Assembly: GCF_001563225.1 (NCBI RefSeq)
Contig: NZ_CP014206.1
Location: 620,001 to 684,000 of the forward strand
Reading direction: 5' to 3'
Length of the DNA stretch: 64,000 nucleotides
Source of the DNA: Pseudodesulfovibrio indicus
GTDB taxonomy: Bacteria; Desulfobacterota; Desulfovibrionia; Desulfovibrionales; Desulfovibrionaceae
This document shows, piece after piece, positions 33,263 to 40,509 of the stretch. Both the position numbers and the translations under genes were made by a program. Numbering within the stretch: the first letter of the stretch is position 1; each line of letters opens with the position of its first letter. The notes below the pieces were generated by a model. The model did no database searches and was not told the DNA's origin. It saw nothing but the letters and a program-made list of their open reading frames with translations.

Positions 33263-34219
33263 ATGAAATCCATCAGTCTGGTATGGGGGGCGAACAAGGC
33301 AACTTTGTCCGGTCCGCGCTCCAAACAACATCGGGTCCGCCAGAACGCCCGAGCCTTTGCAAAGCGGCTTCGCCGCGCGGGGTTTGGCGTTCAGAAATGG
33401 GCCAAGATTTCCAACAGACATTTCGCGGAAGTCGCCAAGCAAATGAAAGACGAAAATGTAGGGGACGGGCGCATTGCCGAAGTCTTTTCGGCGGCCCGTA
33501 CCCTATGTGAGACCTATGGCAACGACAGCATCAGCCCTACCAATGACGTGTTCGGGGTGCGCCGTGGAACCATAGCCAATGCCAGCAGCAAAGCGGTTGC
33601 CCCCGGTTTCGTGCAGGGGGCAATCGACAAGCTGGAAAACGAGCATGGGTATGAATACGGTCCCCGGTGTGCCGCTCAGATCCGTCTGCAATGGGAACTG
33701 GGGTTGCGCCGGGAAGAATCGGCCAAAGTCGATCTGGTCAGCGATTGGGACCGCGAAGGGCGCACCCTTCATGTCCAATATGGGACGAAGGGTGGTCGCC
33801 CCCGGACGTTGCACAATCTGTCCGATCGGCAGCAGGAAGCTCTTGAGAGAGCTCTGCCCTATGTCAGCCAATCCGACAGGCCGGGGATCCACAACCTGAT
33901 GCCTGAAGGTATGGGGGACAAATGGCAAGAAAAGTTGTCCTACGCGGCCAGGTTGTGCGGTTTCACCAAAAAGGAAAGCGGGTGGACGCTGCACAGCAAT
34001 CGTCATGAGCGGTTCCATCGCATGTACGTCGAGCACACCGGTTTTCAGCCGCCCAACCAGCATGTTTCCGTGGAATCCTTCCAGAAGGCCGCGCGGGACA
34101 TCACTGGGGACGAATGGCCTCGGCTCGACGCCGAAGCCCGTGACGACATCGAAGTCACTGCCGGCCATTCCCCTGGCCGCCGTGACGTGTCCGATGCCTA
34201 CCTTGGCAGTTCCCGTTAG
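33263..34219 (+). CDS. Tyrosine-recombinase-like protein (phage integrase N-terminal type)
   Basis: 318 aa from ATG at 33263, preceded by AGGAAGGAG. N-terminal SAM-like DNA-binding region (RQNARAFAKRLRRAGFGVQKWAKISNRHFAEVAKQM). The C-terminal catalytic-like half shows LQWELGLRREESAKVDL (first Arg), YGTKGGRPR (basic loop), LHSNRHERFHRMYVEHTG (His/Arg box) and TAGHSPGRRDVSDAYLGSSR (His and a terminal Tyr). It resembles the integrase_1 group found in integrative elements. It is a second recombinase of the island besides the one at 34668, perhaps for transfer or another site. Own terminator follows. Confidence 0.75.
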   Translation: MKSISLVWGANKATLSGPRSKQHRVRQNARAFAKRLRRAGFGVQKWAKISNRHFAEVAKQMKDENVGDGRIAEVFSAARTLCETYGNDSISPTNDVFGVRRGTIANASSKAVAPGFVQGAIDKLENEHGYEYGPRCAAQIRLQWELGLRREESAKVDLVSDWDREGRTLHVQYGTKGGRPRTLHNLSDRQQEALERALPYVSQSDRPGIHNLMPEGMGDKWQEKLSYAARLCGFTKKESGWTLHSNRHERFHRMYVEHTGFQPPNQHVSVESFQKAARDITGDEWPRLDAEARDDIEVTAGHSPGRRDVSDAYLGSSR

Positions 34220-34221
34220 AA

Positions 34222-34254
34222 GAAGCCCCGCCATTTTCGGCGGGGCTTCCCTTT
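34222..34254 (+). terminator. Rho-independent terminator
   Basis: Perfect 11-bp stem GAAGCCCCGCC (34222-34232) / GGCGGGGCTTC (34239-34249), loop ATTTTC, then CCTTTTT. Starts 3 bases after the recombinase-like gene. Confidence 0.9.
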
Positions 34255-34264
34255 TTGGGCGTGA

Positions 34265-34360
34265 GGTTGCCTGGAGCTGAATCGCTCAGGCGATTCAGCT
34301 CCAGGCAACCGTCCTCGCCGCCCATCGGCTTGTGGCCGATGGGCAGAGAGGACGGTTGCC
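34265..34360. promoter_or_regulatory. Mutually exclusive long hairpins before the excisionase-integrase genes
   Basis: Hairpin 1: perfect 21-bp stem (34265-34285 with 34290-34310, TCAG loop). Hairpin 2: GGCAACCGTCCTC (34304-34316) with GAGGACGGTTGCC (34348-34360), enclosing a further 10-bp stem (34320-34329/34335-34344). GGCAACC at 34304-34310 belongs to both, so only one can form. The gap to 34511 also holds GGGCGGT/ACCGCCC near 34459-34480. Confidence 0.6.
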
Positions 34361-34510
34361 CTTCATGAGCAACGAGTCGAAAATAGTGAAAATACCCTAT
34401 CTCGATTCCTTGAGGTCAAAGGTGCCGGCGTGATCAGACTTAAGGGTTGGCCGAGTTGGCGGGCGGTTCGGAGACCGCCCCATGGGGAACGAAGACAATC
34501 CGGAAGGCAC

Positions 34511-34846
34511 ATGACTTTTGACACCAAACTGAAGACCCGCGTATTATGCGCCCAGGACGTTGCCGCGTTCCTGGGCAAAAGCGTGGACTGGGTCTACGAC
34601 CATGCCGAAGACGTCGGCGGCGTCAAACGTGGTGGGTCATGGTTCTTTCCGAACGAGGAAGACATCTATGACCGTCTATTTCAAGGCCGGGAAAGGGTAC
34701 CGGTACGATTTCATGGTAAAGGGCAAGCGCTACACCAAGGCGTGGTTCAAGGGGAAGCAGGCCGCAAAAACGGCCGAGGTCAAAAGAAGGGAGGACGTCG
34801 AAAAGAAACAGGAAATGGAAGCGACGGGCGACATGGCCTTGCTTGA
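34511..34846 (+). CDS. Excisionase-like HTH protein
   Basis: 111 aa. Residues about 12-60 form a MerR/AlpA-type winged helix used by excisionases and prophage activators: VLCAQDVAAFLGKSVDWVYDHAEDVGGVKRGGSWFFPNEEDIYDRLF. ATG at 34511 follows GGAAGGCAC. The last half of the frame (from 34668) overlaps the integrase gene in another phase and is basic and low in complexity. It would direct excision together with the integrase or act as its regulator. Confidence 0.65.
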   Translation: MTFDTKLKTRVLCAQDVAAFLGKSVDWVYDHAEDVGGVKRGGSWFFPNEEDIYDRLFQGRERVPVRFHGKGQALHQGVVQGEAGRKNGRGQKKGGRRKETGNGSDGRHGLA

Positions 34847-35747
34847 TCTGCTCAACCTGCGGCTGGATTACCTGCTGGACCGTGCGTACTCGGAGTCGCA
34901 CTACAAGAAGACCAAGCTCGCGGCCAAGCGGTTGCTGGACTACTTCGGCAAGGTGCCGTGTTCCGCCATCACCCGCCTGAAGGCCGACGAATTCCTGATG
35001 GCCGTGGTCAAGGAACGCACCCCGGTCGCTGGCAACAACGACCTCAAGGTGCTTCGAGCGGCTTTCTCCTGGGGCATGAAGCGGGGGCAACGGTTCATCC
35101 AGGACAATCCCTTTGCGGGGCTGGAAACGTTCCCCAGCGACAAGCCCAGCGAACGGAAGAAGACCCCCAGGGTCGACGAACTGGACCGGATGATCGAAGC
35201 AGCCCAGCCCAAGCACCGCCCCTACCTGTGGGTGCTCAGGGAAACCTTGGCGCGGAGCATCGAGGTCCACCGACTCACCTGGAATCGGGTCAACTTCGAG
35301 GAACGGTATGTCGAACTGGAAACACGCAAGAACAAAAAACGGGAACCGGTGCTGCGCCAGGTGCCGATGACGGACAAGCTGTACGAAGTCCTTTCGGACC
35401 AGTACGCCAACCGCGATCCCGGCAAGGAATGGGTGTTCTGGACTCGGAGCTACAACGCCAAGACCGGCAGGATGGAAGAAGGCCCCTACAAGCGGGGTCG
35501 GTATTCCATGCTCAAGAAGGTCTGTCGGGATGCCGGGGTGGATTACTACACCTTCCACCGCTTCCGGGCATCGGGCGCATCCGTGATGGACAATAGCGGG
35601 GCCCTGCTTCCGGGCATCCAGCATATCCTTGGCCACGCGGACCGGCGGAGCACGGAAATCTATCTGGAAAAACTCCGTGACGTGGAACGAGACGCCATGG
35701 ACGTCTACGAAAGGGAAAGCCGCAAGGATGATGACAAGGTCGCCTGA
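34668..35747 (+). CDS. Tyrosine integrase of the island
   Basis: 359 aa from the ATG at 34668 (GAGGAAG upstream). N-terminal arm-type domain (VYFKAGKGYRYDFMVKGKRYTKAWFKGKQAA), core-binding SAM-like domain (about 65-170) and a complete catalytic set: Arg in LARSIEVHRLTW, Lys region RKNKKREPVLRQ, HRFR in YYTFHRFRASGA, GH in LGHADRRSTEIYL and Tyr in the same block. It would integrate the island at the ATTCTTAA core 113 bases downstream. It overlaps the HTH gene by 179 bases. Confidence 0.92.
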   Translation: MTVYFKAGKGYRYDFMVKGKRYTKAWFKGKQAAKTAEVKRREDVEKKQEMEATGDMALLDLLNLRLDYLLDRAYSESHYKKTKLAAKRLLDYFGKVPCSAITRLKADEFLMAVVKERTPVAGNNDLKVLRAAFSWGMKRGQRFIQDNPFAGLETFPSDKPSERKKTPRVDELDRMIEAAQPKHRPYLWVLRETLARSIEVHRLTWNRVNFEERYVELETRKNKKREPVLRQVPMTDKLYEVLSDQYANRDPGKEWVFWTRSYNAKTGRMEEGPYKRGRYSMLKKVCRDAGVDYYTFHRFRASGASVMDNSGALLPGIQHILGHADRRSTEIYLEKLRDVERDAMDVYERESRKDDDKVA

Positions 35748-35859
35748 CAACTTCACACATACGGTTCACACACACCGACAAGGCGGCTTGCGGGTGCCCA
35801 CCTGCAAACCGCTGAAAACTAAAAGAAAGACCGGGTAGTCACACACAAGGAACGTGACT

Positions 35860-35941
35860 ATTCTTAAGGCCCTCGGCCTTAAGCGGGTCCAGGGCAGCAC
35901 CCTGGTCTCCCCGAAGGGGCCGCCGGAGGCATTCCTCCCCC
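35860..35941 (-). repeat. Compound gene-end repeat, unit 2, right part, with attachment core
   Basis: Starts with the second ATTCTTAA (35860-35867, right attachment core). Then the hairpin CTTAAGGCC-CTC-GGCCTTAAG, CCAGGGCAGCACCCTGG palindrome, CCCCGAAGGGG hairpin and the GCCGCCGGAGGC box next to the murI stop. It matches the left end of the intact unit near 56040-56105 in reverse. On the island side TAGTCAC/GTGACTA (about 35836-35860) form an inverted repeat that may be a core-binding site. Confidence 0.78.
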
Positions 35942-36781
35942 CTACAGGTCGACGAGTTCCACGTCGTGCTCGGCGATGGGAGTGCCGAGGAAGCGGGAGC
36001 CGGTGCGGGCGAAGCGTGCGGCGTCGTCGGTGGTCAGGTAGCGGGTGGCGCCGCAGCCGTTTTCGGGCCGGGCGAGTTGGAGTTCCTGGAGTTGTTGATG
36101 GACGGTTTCCGCGGTGGTGGCGGCGGAGTCCACGATGGTGGTCCCGGCGGGCACCACGTTGCGGATGGCGGGTGCGAGCAGCGGGAAGTGGGTGCAGCCG
36201 AGGACGAGGGTGTCGGGCACGTCGGGGTGTCCGGTGCCGGATGCGGGTTTGAAGACCGGGTCGAGGTAGCGGGCGGCCACGGCTTCGGGCACCTGTCCGT
36301 CGGTCCAGCCTTCCTCGGCCAGGGCCACGAAGAGCGGGCAGGGGTGGCCGATGATGCGCGTTTGGGGATCGATGGCGTGGATGGCGCGCTGGTAGGCCCC
36401 GCGCGCGATGGTCGATTCGGTGGCGATGACGGCGATGGCGCGGTTGCGGGAGGCGGCGCAGGCGGCGCGCGCGCCGGGGTCGACCACGCCGATGACCGGC
36501 ACGTCGGGGTAGGCCTCGCGCAGGGCGTCGAGGGCCACGGCCGAGGCGGTGTTGCAGGCAACCACGAGCAGCTTGATGCCCCGGCGGATGAGCTCCGCGC
36601 CGCACTGCACCCCGTACCGGGTGACGGTCTGGGGCGACTTGGTGCCGTAGGGCAGCCGCGCGGTATCGCCGAGATAGACCACGTCTTCGCAGGGCATGCG
36701 CTCGCGCAACGCCTTGAGCACGGTCAGCCCGCCCACGCCCGAATCGAACATGCCGATGGGCAGCTTCGCTTCTTTCTTCAT
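35942..36781 (-). CDS. murI: Glutamate racemase
   Basis: 279 aa enzyme supplying D-glutamate for peptidoglycan. Both catalytic cysteines are present: VVACNTASAVAL (about residues 74-85) and VLGCTHFPLLAP (about 188-199). N-terminal IGMFDSGVGGLTVL carries the acidic residue. Downstream of its stop is half of a gene-end repeat, the other half being at 24.4 kb because the island inserted there. Starts 118 bases downstream of the end of the signalling operon. Confidence 0.95.
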   Translation of the reverse strand: MKKEAKLPIGMFDSGVGGLTVLKALRERMPCEDVVYLGDTARLPYGTKSPQTVTRYGVQCGAELIRRGIKLLVVACNTASAVALDALREAYPDVPVIGVVDPGARAACAASRNRAIAVIATESTIARGAYQRAIHAIDPQTRIIGHPCPLFVALAEEGWTDGQVPEAVAARYLDPVFKPASGTGHPDVPDTLVLGCTHFPLLAPAIRNVVPAGTTIVDSAATTAETVHQQLQELQLARPENGCGATRYLTTDDAARFARTGSRFLGTPIAEHDVELVDL

Positions 36782-36899
36782 CGTTTCTGGCTCCTTGCGC
36801 GGCCCAACGGAGCGCGCGCCCCGAAATCAACACATTTTCCAGAAAATGTCTAAACTATTCGCCGGGAGTCTAGACTCCGGCGGAGGGGGGGGCGGCGGC

Positions 36900-38156
36900 C
36901 TATTCGGCCTTGGAATAGCCGAGCATCTTCTGGGCCCAACTGCGGGCCTGGAGATAGAGCAGTTCCGCCTGGAAGGAGTCGAGACCGAGCCGCTGGAGCC
37001 GCTGCGCGGTCTCGCCCCATTGGCCGCGCTCGTAGCTGGTGGCCAGCCGCAGGAGGTCGTAGTGCTCGCCTTGGCCCCGGAGCGCATCGGTGACCGGCTT
37101 CTCCAGGGGGAGGAGTTCGAGGATGCGCTGCATCTCCTGGCCGAGCATGGCGTCGAGCAGGGAGAAGAGGCCGGTCATGAACAGGGTATCCGGTTCGCAG
37201 ACGGTCCGGTTGGAGCTGGAGCAGATGGATTCCAGGAACTTGGCCCGGTGCACGGCCAGGTAGGCCAGCTCGCCCGCCTTGGGAGACGGGTTGAGGTCCG
37301 CGATGAGCGCACTGCGGAGCCATTGCTTGACGTGGATCATGCCGATCATGTCGATGGCCCGCTTGGCGGACTTGACCTTTTCCCTGAGGCCCATGCCCGC
37401 GGAGTTGACGTAGCGGAACAGGCGGTAGGTCAGGGACGGGTCCGACTGGAGGATGAGCCCCAGCCTATTGGAATCGAGTTCCGCCTTGGCCAGCTCGGCC
37501 AGGAGCTGGAGCTTGGTGGTTTCGGATGTTGAGAGCTTGCGGCCGGGGATGATTTCCGGCTGGCTGAAGAAGAATCCCTGGAACAGGGCGAAGCCCATGT
37601 CGCGGAGCCGGCGGAAGGTCTCGTTTTGCTCGACCTTTTCGGCCAGGGGGATGACCCCTGCGGGCAGGGACCGGAACGCCCGCTCCACGCGGTCCATGTC
37701 GTTGTCCATGGCCAGGACGTCGAGTTTGATGATGTCCGCCATCTCCACGAAGGGCAACAGATCCTTCTGGCCGAAGTAGTCGTCCACGGCGATGGTGTAG
37801 CCCGCGTCCTTGAGCCGCCGGACCGCGGCCAGGGCCTCGGCGCCGGGCCGGACGTTCTCGAGGATCTCGATGACGCACCGGTCCTTGGGCAGGGCGAACC
37901 CGCCGTCCTCCATGAGCAGTTTTTCCGGGAAGTTGATGAGGATCCTGGCGTTGGCGTCCATGCCCTCCGTCGCCAGGACCAGGCCGTCGGCAACCACCGA
38001 GGCCGTGGCCAGGGCCTCGTCGTCGATGTGGGCCACGTTGGTCTCGTCGGAGCGGAAGAGCAGCTCGTAGCCCCAGACGGATTCATCCGGGCGGAAGATG
38101 GGCTGCCGGGCAATGAAGACCGCCTCGAACAGGGGCATTCTCTTGTGCGGGGCCAA
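36900..38156 (-). CDS. EAL-HDOD signalling protein (degenerate EAL)
   Basis: 418 aa. A TTG at 38156 with AGGAG 5 bases upstream is preferred; an ATG at 38138 (MPLFEAVFIARQPIF) is the alternative. N-terminal EAL-fold (about 5-210) begins FIARQPIFRPDESVWGYELLFR, where the EAL motif is ELL, so c-di-GMP hydrolysis is unlikely. C-terminal HDOD domain (about 220-400): LLAELAKAELDSNRLGLILQSDPSLTYRLFRYVNSAGMG. Proteins of this YuxH-type layout act as signalling adaptors in motility or c-di-GMP control. Last gene of the three-gene minus-strand cluster. Confidence 0.85.
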   Translation of the reverse strand: MAPHKRMPLFEAVFIARQPIFRPDESVWGYELLFRSDETNVAHIDDEALATASVVADGLVLATEGMDANARILINFPEKLLMEDGGFALPKDRCVIEILENVRPGAEALAAVRRLKDAGYTIAVDDYFGQKDLLPFVEMADIIKLDVLAMDNDMDRVERAFRSLPAGVIPLAEKVEQNETFRRLRDMGFALFQGFFFSQPEIIPGRKLSTSETTKLQLLAELAKAELDSNRLGLILQSDPSLTYRLFRYVNSAGMGLREKVKSAKRAIDMIGMIHVKQWLRSALIADLNPSPKAGELAYLAVHRAKFLESICSSSNRTVCEPDTLFMTGLFSLLDAMLGQEMQRILELLPLEKPVTDALRGQGEHYDLLRLATSYERGQWGETAQRLQRLGLDSFQAELLYLQARSWAQKMLGYSKAE

Positions 38157-38203
38157 AGGGACTCCTGGGATGTCGGCCGCCGGGGCGGCTTGGCATGTTA
38201 TCG

Positions 38204-39106
38204 TTATTCGAGGACGTTGCCGCGCCGGAGCTTGGCCATGAGCATATCCAGGTCCTCGCCGCATTCGGCCAGGATCTTGTCCAGGTAGGAGAGGTTCCGC
38301 TCGATGGCCACCCGGTAGAGATCCTTGTCAATCCCACGGCGTTTGCTGAAATAATACAGCATGTTGCTGTCGGCCCCCCGGAACTCGTTGTCGAGCCGTT
38401 TCCGGGCCACGTCCTGGTAGAAGTTGCGGGTCTTGAGGACCAGGTCGAAGGCGTTGTCGTAGCCGGGCAGCTTGGCCTCCTGAAATTCCTCGAAGAGCAG
38501 GAGGAGCTTTTCCAGGTAGTAGCGGTCCGCGATCTGGGCGAGGAGGTCGGCGCTGCCCAGGAAGTAGCCCATCTTGCGCATGGCCTCGGTGCGGAAGGCC
38601 ACCTTGGAGGGGGACATGGCCAGGATGGTGCAGCGGATGCAGTCCGCGATGTCGTCGATGTCCTCATCGGACAGCTGGCCTTCGAGGTCGCAGCGCATGA
38701 ACTGGATGGAGCGCTCCTCGTGGCCCACGGTGTGCTTGGCCCCGGTGCCCTGCGTGTCGTCCACGTCCTGGATCAGCCCCACGTCGTGGAACAGGGCCGA
38801 GAGCAGCCCCTTGCGGCAGTCGTGCTCGGTGAAGGTGTCGCCCCGGACCATGCCGCCGTAGATCAGGCGGACCATGGCCAGGACCACTGAGCAGGTGTGC
38901 TCGAAGTTGTGGTACCGGGTATTGCTCGCCCGGAAGCCCGGGTAGCGGCCGTTGAAGAGCTTCTCCACGTCCTCGAAGGCCTTGCGGAAGAGTGTTCCGT
39001 CGTAGTCGGGGAAGAACTCCCGCAGCACGTCCTCGGTTTCGCGGCGAACGCATTCGGAATCCAGCGGGTCCAGGCAGTCGTAGAGTTGCGTTTCTATGGG
39101 CTTCAT
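38204..39106 (-). CDS. HD-domain metal-dependent phosphohydrolase
   Basis: 300 aa. HD motifs are NTRYHNFEHTCSVVLAMV (His), LLSALFHDVGLIQD (HD pair) and GHEERSIQF. The C-terminal half (about 190-300) is helical with ADLLAQIADRYYLEKLLLLFEEFQEA. The type resembles cyclic-nucleotide or (p)ppGpp phosphodiesterase folds; substrate unknown. ATG at 39106 lies 4 bases after the stop of the HD-GYP gene, so the two are coupled. Confidence 0.8.
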   Translation of the reverse strand: MKPIETQLYDCLDPLDSECVRRETEDVLREFFPDYDGTLFRKAFEDVEKLFNGRYPGFRASNTRYHNFEHTCSVVLAMVRLIYGGMVRGDTFTEHDCRKGLLSALFHDVGLIQDVDDTQGTGAKHTVGHEERSIQFMRCDLEGQLSDEDIDDIADCIRCTILAMSPSKVAFRTEAMRKMGYFLGSADLLAQIADRYYLEKLLLLFEEFQEAKLPGYDNAFDLVLKTRNFYQDVARKRLDNEFRGADSNMLYYFSKRRGIDKDLYRVAIERNLSYLDKILAECGEDLDMLMAKLRRGNVLE

Positions 39107-39110
39107 ACGG

Positions 39111-40349
39111 CTACTTTCCGGAGGATTCGGTCCACTTGTCGCGGATGGCTTTGATGACGTCGAAGATTTCCATGAATATCTCGACAACCTCGGGGTCGAA
39201 ATGGGTCCCGGCATCCTTTTCCAGGATGCCGAGGCATTTTTCGTCCGGGAACGGGTCCTTGTAGGAGCGGGGCGAGGCCAGGGCGTCGTAAACGTCGGCC
39301 ACGGCGCAGATGCGCGCCGAGAGCGGGATGATCTCGCCGTTCATGGCGTACCCGCCCAGGCCCGGGTCCTCGTCCCAGACGTTGGCCAGGGGCACGGCCG
39401 GGTAGCCGCCGCCCGCCCATTTCTCGTGGTGGCACAGGGCGATCTCCATGGACATGCGGTCCAGCTCCGACGTCTGGTTCCTGAAGAGCCTCGCGCCGTA
39501 GATCGTATGCCATTTCATGATCGAGTATTCCTCGTCCGTGAGTTTGGCCGGTTTCTTGAGGATGGCGTCGGAGATGCCGACCTTGCCCACGTCGTGCAGC
39601 ATGGCGGCCAGGCGCAGATTGTCGCGGGTCCGCTTGATGTCCTTGGCGCTGTGGTTCCGGCGCGCGGCCCAGGTGCCGTAGATCTCGGCGCAATAGGCCC
39701 CCACGCGCTGGACGTGCGCCCCGGTCTCCGAGGGGTCGCGCAGCTCGGCCATCTGCATCATGCGCAGGATCAGCTCGCGGTTCATGATGCCGCGTTCGAT
39801 GGCCACCGAGGCGTTGTTGCAGAACAGGGGGATGAAGGTCTTGGCCGCTTCCGAGAACGGGACCACCGCGCCCGAATCGCTCTTGGCGTTGATCAGCTGC
39901 ATGACGCCCACCAGCCGCGACTCCTGGGCGATGAGCGGGATGGTCAGCATGCTGGTGGTCCGGAAGCCGGACTTCTGGTCAAAGGACTTGTTGAAGGAGA
40001 AGGGCAGGGTCGGGTCCAGCTCGTAGGCGTCGTCGATGGACAGGCTCTGGCGGGTCTTGGCCACGTAGCCGACGATGGACTGCTCGCTGATGGGGATGCC
40101 GAAATTCTGGTACAGGGCGGCGTTGGCGGTCTCCTTCTTGAACAGGGTGTCGTTCTGGACGTAGCTGAAGATCAGCTTGTCGTCCTCCACCAGGAAGATG
40201 GACCCCGCGTCGGCCCCTGAGAACTTTCTGGATTCGTGGAGAATCTTGTCAAGGATGGTGTCCACGTCCTTGAGCTGGTTGACCTCTTCGGTGATCTTGA
40301 GAATCGTGAGGACCGCTTCCCCGCTGTCGGATATCCTGGCCGAGCCCAT
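39111..40349 (-). CDS. GAF-HD-GYP protein, probable c-di-GMP phosphodiesterase
   Basis: 412 aa. GAF domain (about 20-175) with ADAGSIFLVEDDKLIF and VGVMQLINA. HD-GYP domain (about 185-400): LRLAAMLHDVGKVGI (HD), KWHTIYGARL, and HHEKWAGGGYP, a normal HD-GYP signature, then ICAVADVYDALASPRSYK. It would cleave c-di-GMP in response to a small ligand or redox signal bound by GAF. First gene of the signalling cluster 40349-36900. Confidence 0.9.
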   Translation of the reverse strand: MGSARISDSGEAVLTILKITEEVNQLKDVDTILDKILHESRKFSGADAGSIFLVEDDKLIFSYVQNDTLFKKETANAALYQNFGIPISEQSIVGYVAKTRQSLSIDDAYELDPTLPFSFNKSFDQKSGFRTTSMLTIPLIAQESRLVGVMQLINAKSDSGAVVPFSEAAKTFIPLFCNNASVAIERGIMNRELILRMMQMAELRDPSETGAHVQRVGAYCAEIYGTWAARRNHSAKDIKRTRDNLRLAAMLHDVGKVGISDAILKKPAKLTDEEYSIMKWHTIYGARLFRNQTSELDRMSMEIALCHHEKWAGGGYPAVPLANVWDEDPGLGGYAMNGEIIPLSARICAVADVYDALASPRSYKDPFPDEKCLGILEKDAGTHFDPEVVEIFMEIFDVIKAIRDKWTESSGK

Positions 40350-40466
40350 GTTCGCCCCCTTTGGTTAATGAATAAATATCGCCCAAACAAATAGAAAAAT
40401 CAATCAACATGGTCTCGGGGCGGACGGGGGCGACGGGCGGCGCGCTGCCGGGTCGGCGCGGGGGTG

Positions 40467-40500
40467 GGAAAAAGGCCCGCCGACGATTGCCGGCGGGCCT
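40467..40500 (-). terminator. Terminator after hcp
   Basis: AGGCCCGCCG (40473-40482) pairs with CGGCGGGCCT (40491-40500); on the minus strand it is followed by TTTTTCCC. It ends the hydroxylamine reductase transcript. Confidence 0.88.
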
Positions 40501-40509
40501 GGGTTGCCT

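Larger units (their letters stand above)
24428..35867. mobile_element. Genomic island with RND efflux regulon and tyrosine integrase
   Basis: About 11.4 kb with visibly lower GC than the flanks. The ends share the 8-bp direct repeat ATTCTTAA (24428-24435 and 35860-35867). Joining left flank to right flank at this repeat recreates a continuous element matching the intact copy at 56025-56135 read in reverse. A complete tyrosine integrase gene ends 113 bases from the right end, with an excisionase-like gene overlapping it. Cargo: two-component system, RND pump with adaptor and outer-membrane factor, and a second recombinase-like gene. No tRNA is involved. Confidence 0.82.

Noticed and set aside
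24428-35867. Integration into a tRNA gene
   Set aside because: No tRNA-like cloverleaf or CCA end is visible at either junction; the target is a repeat hairpin.
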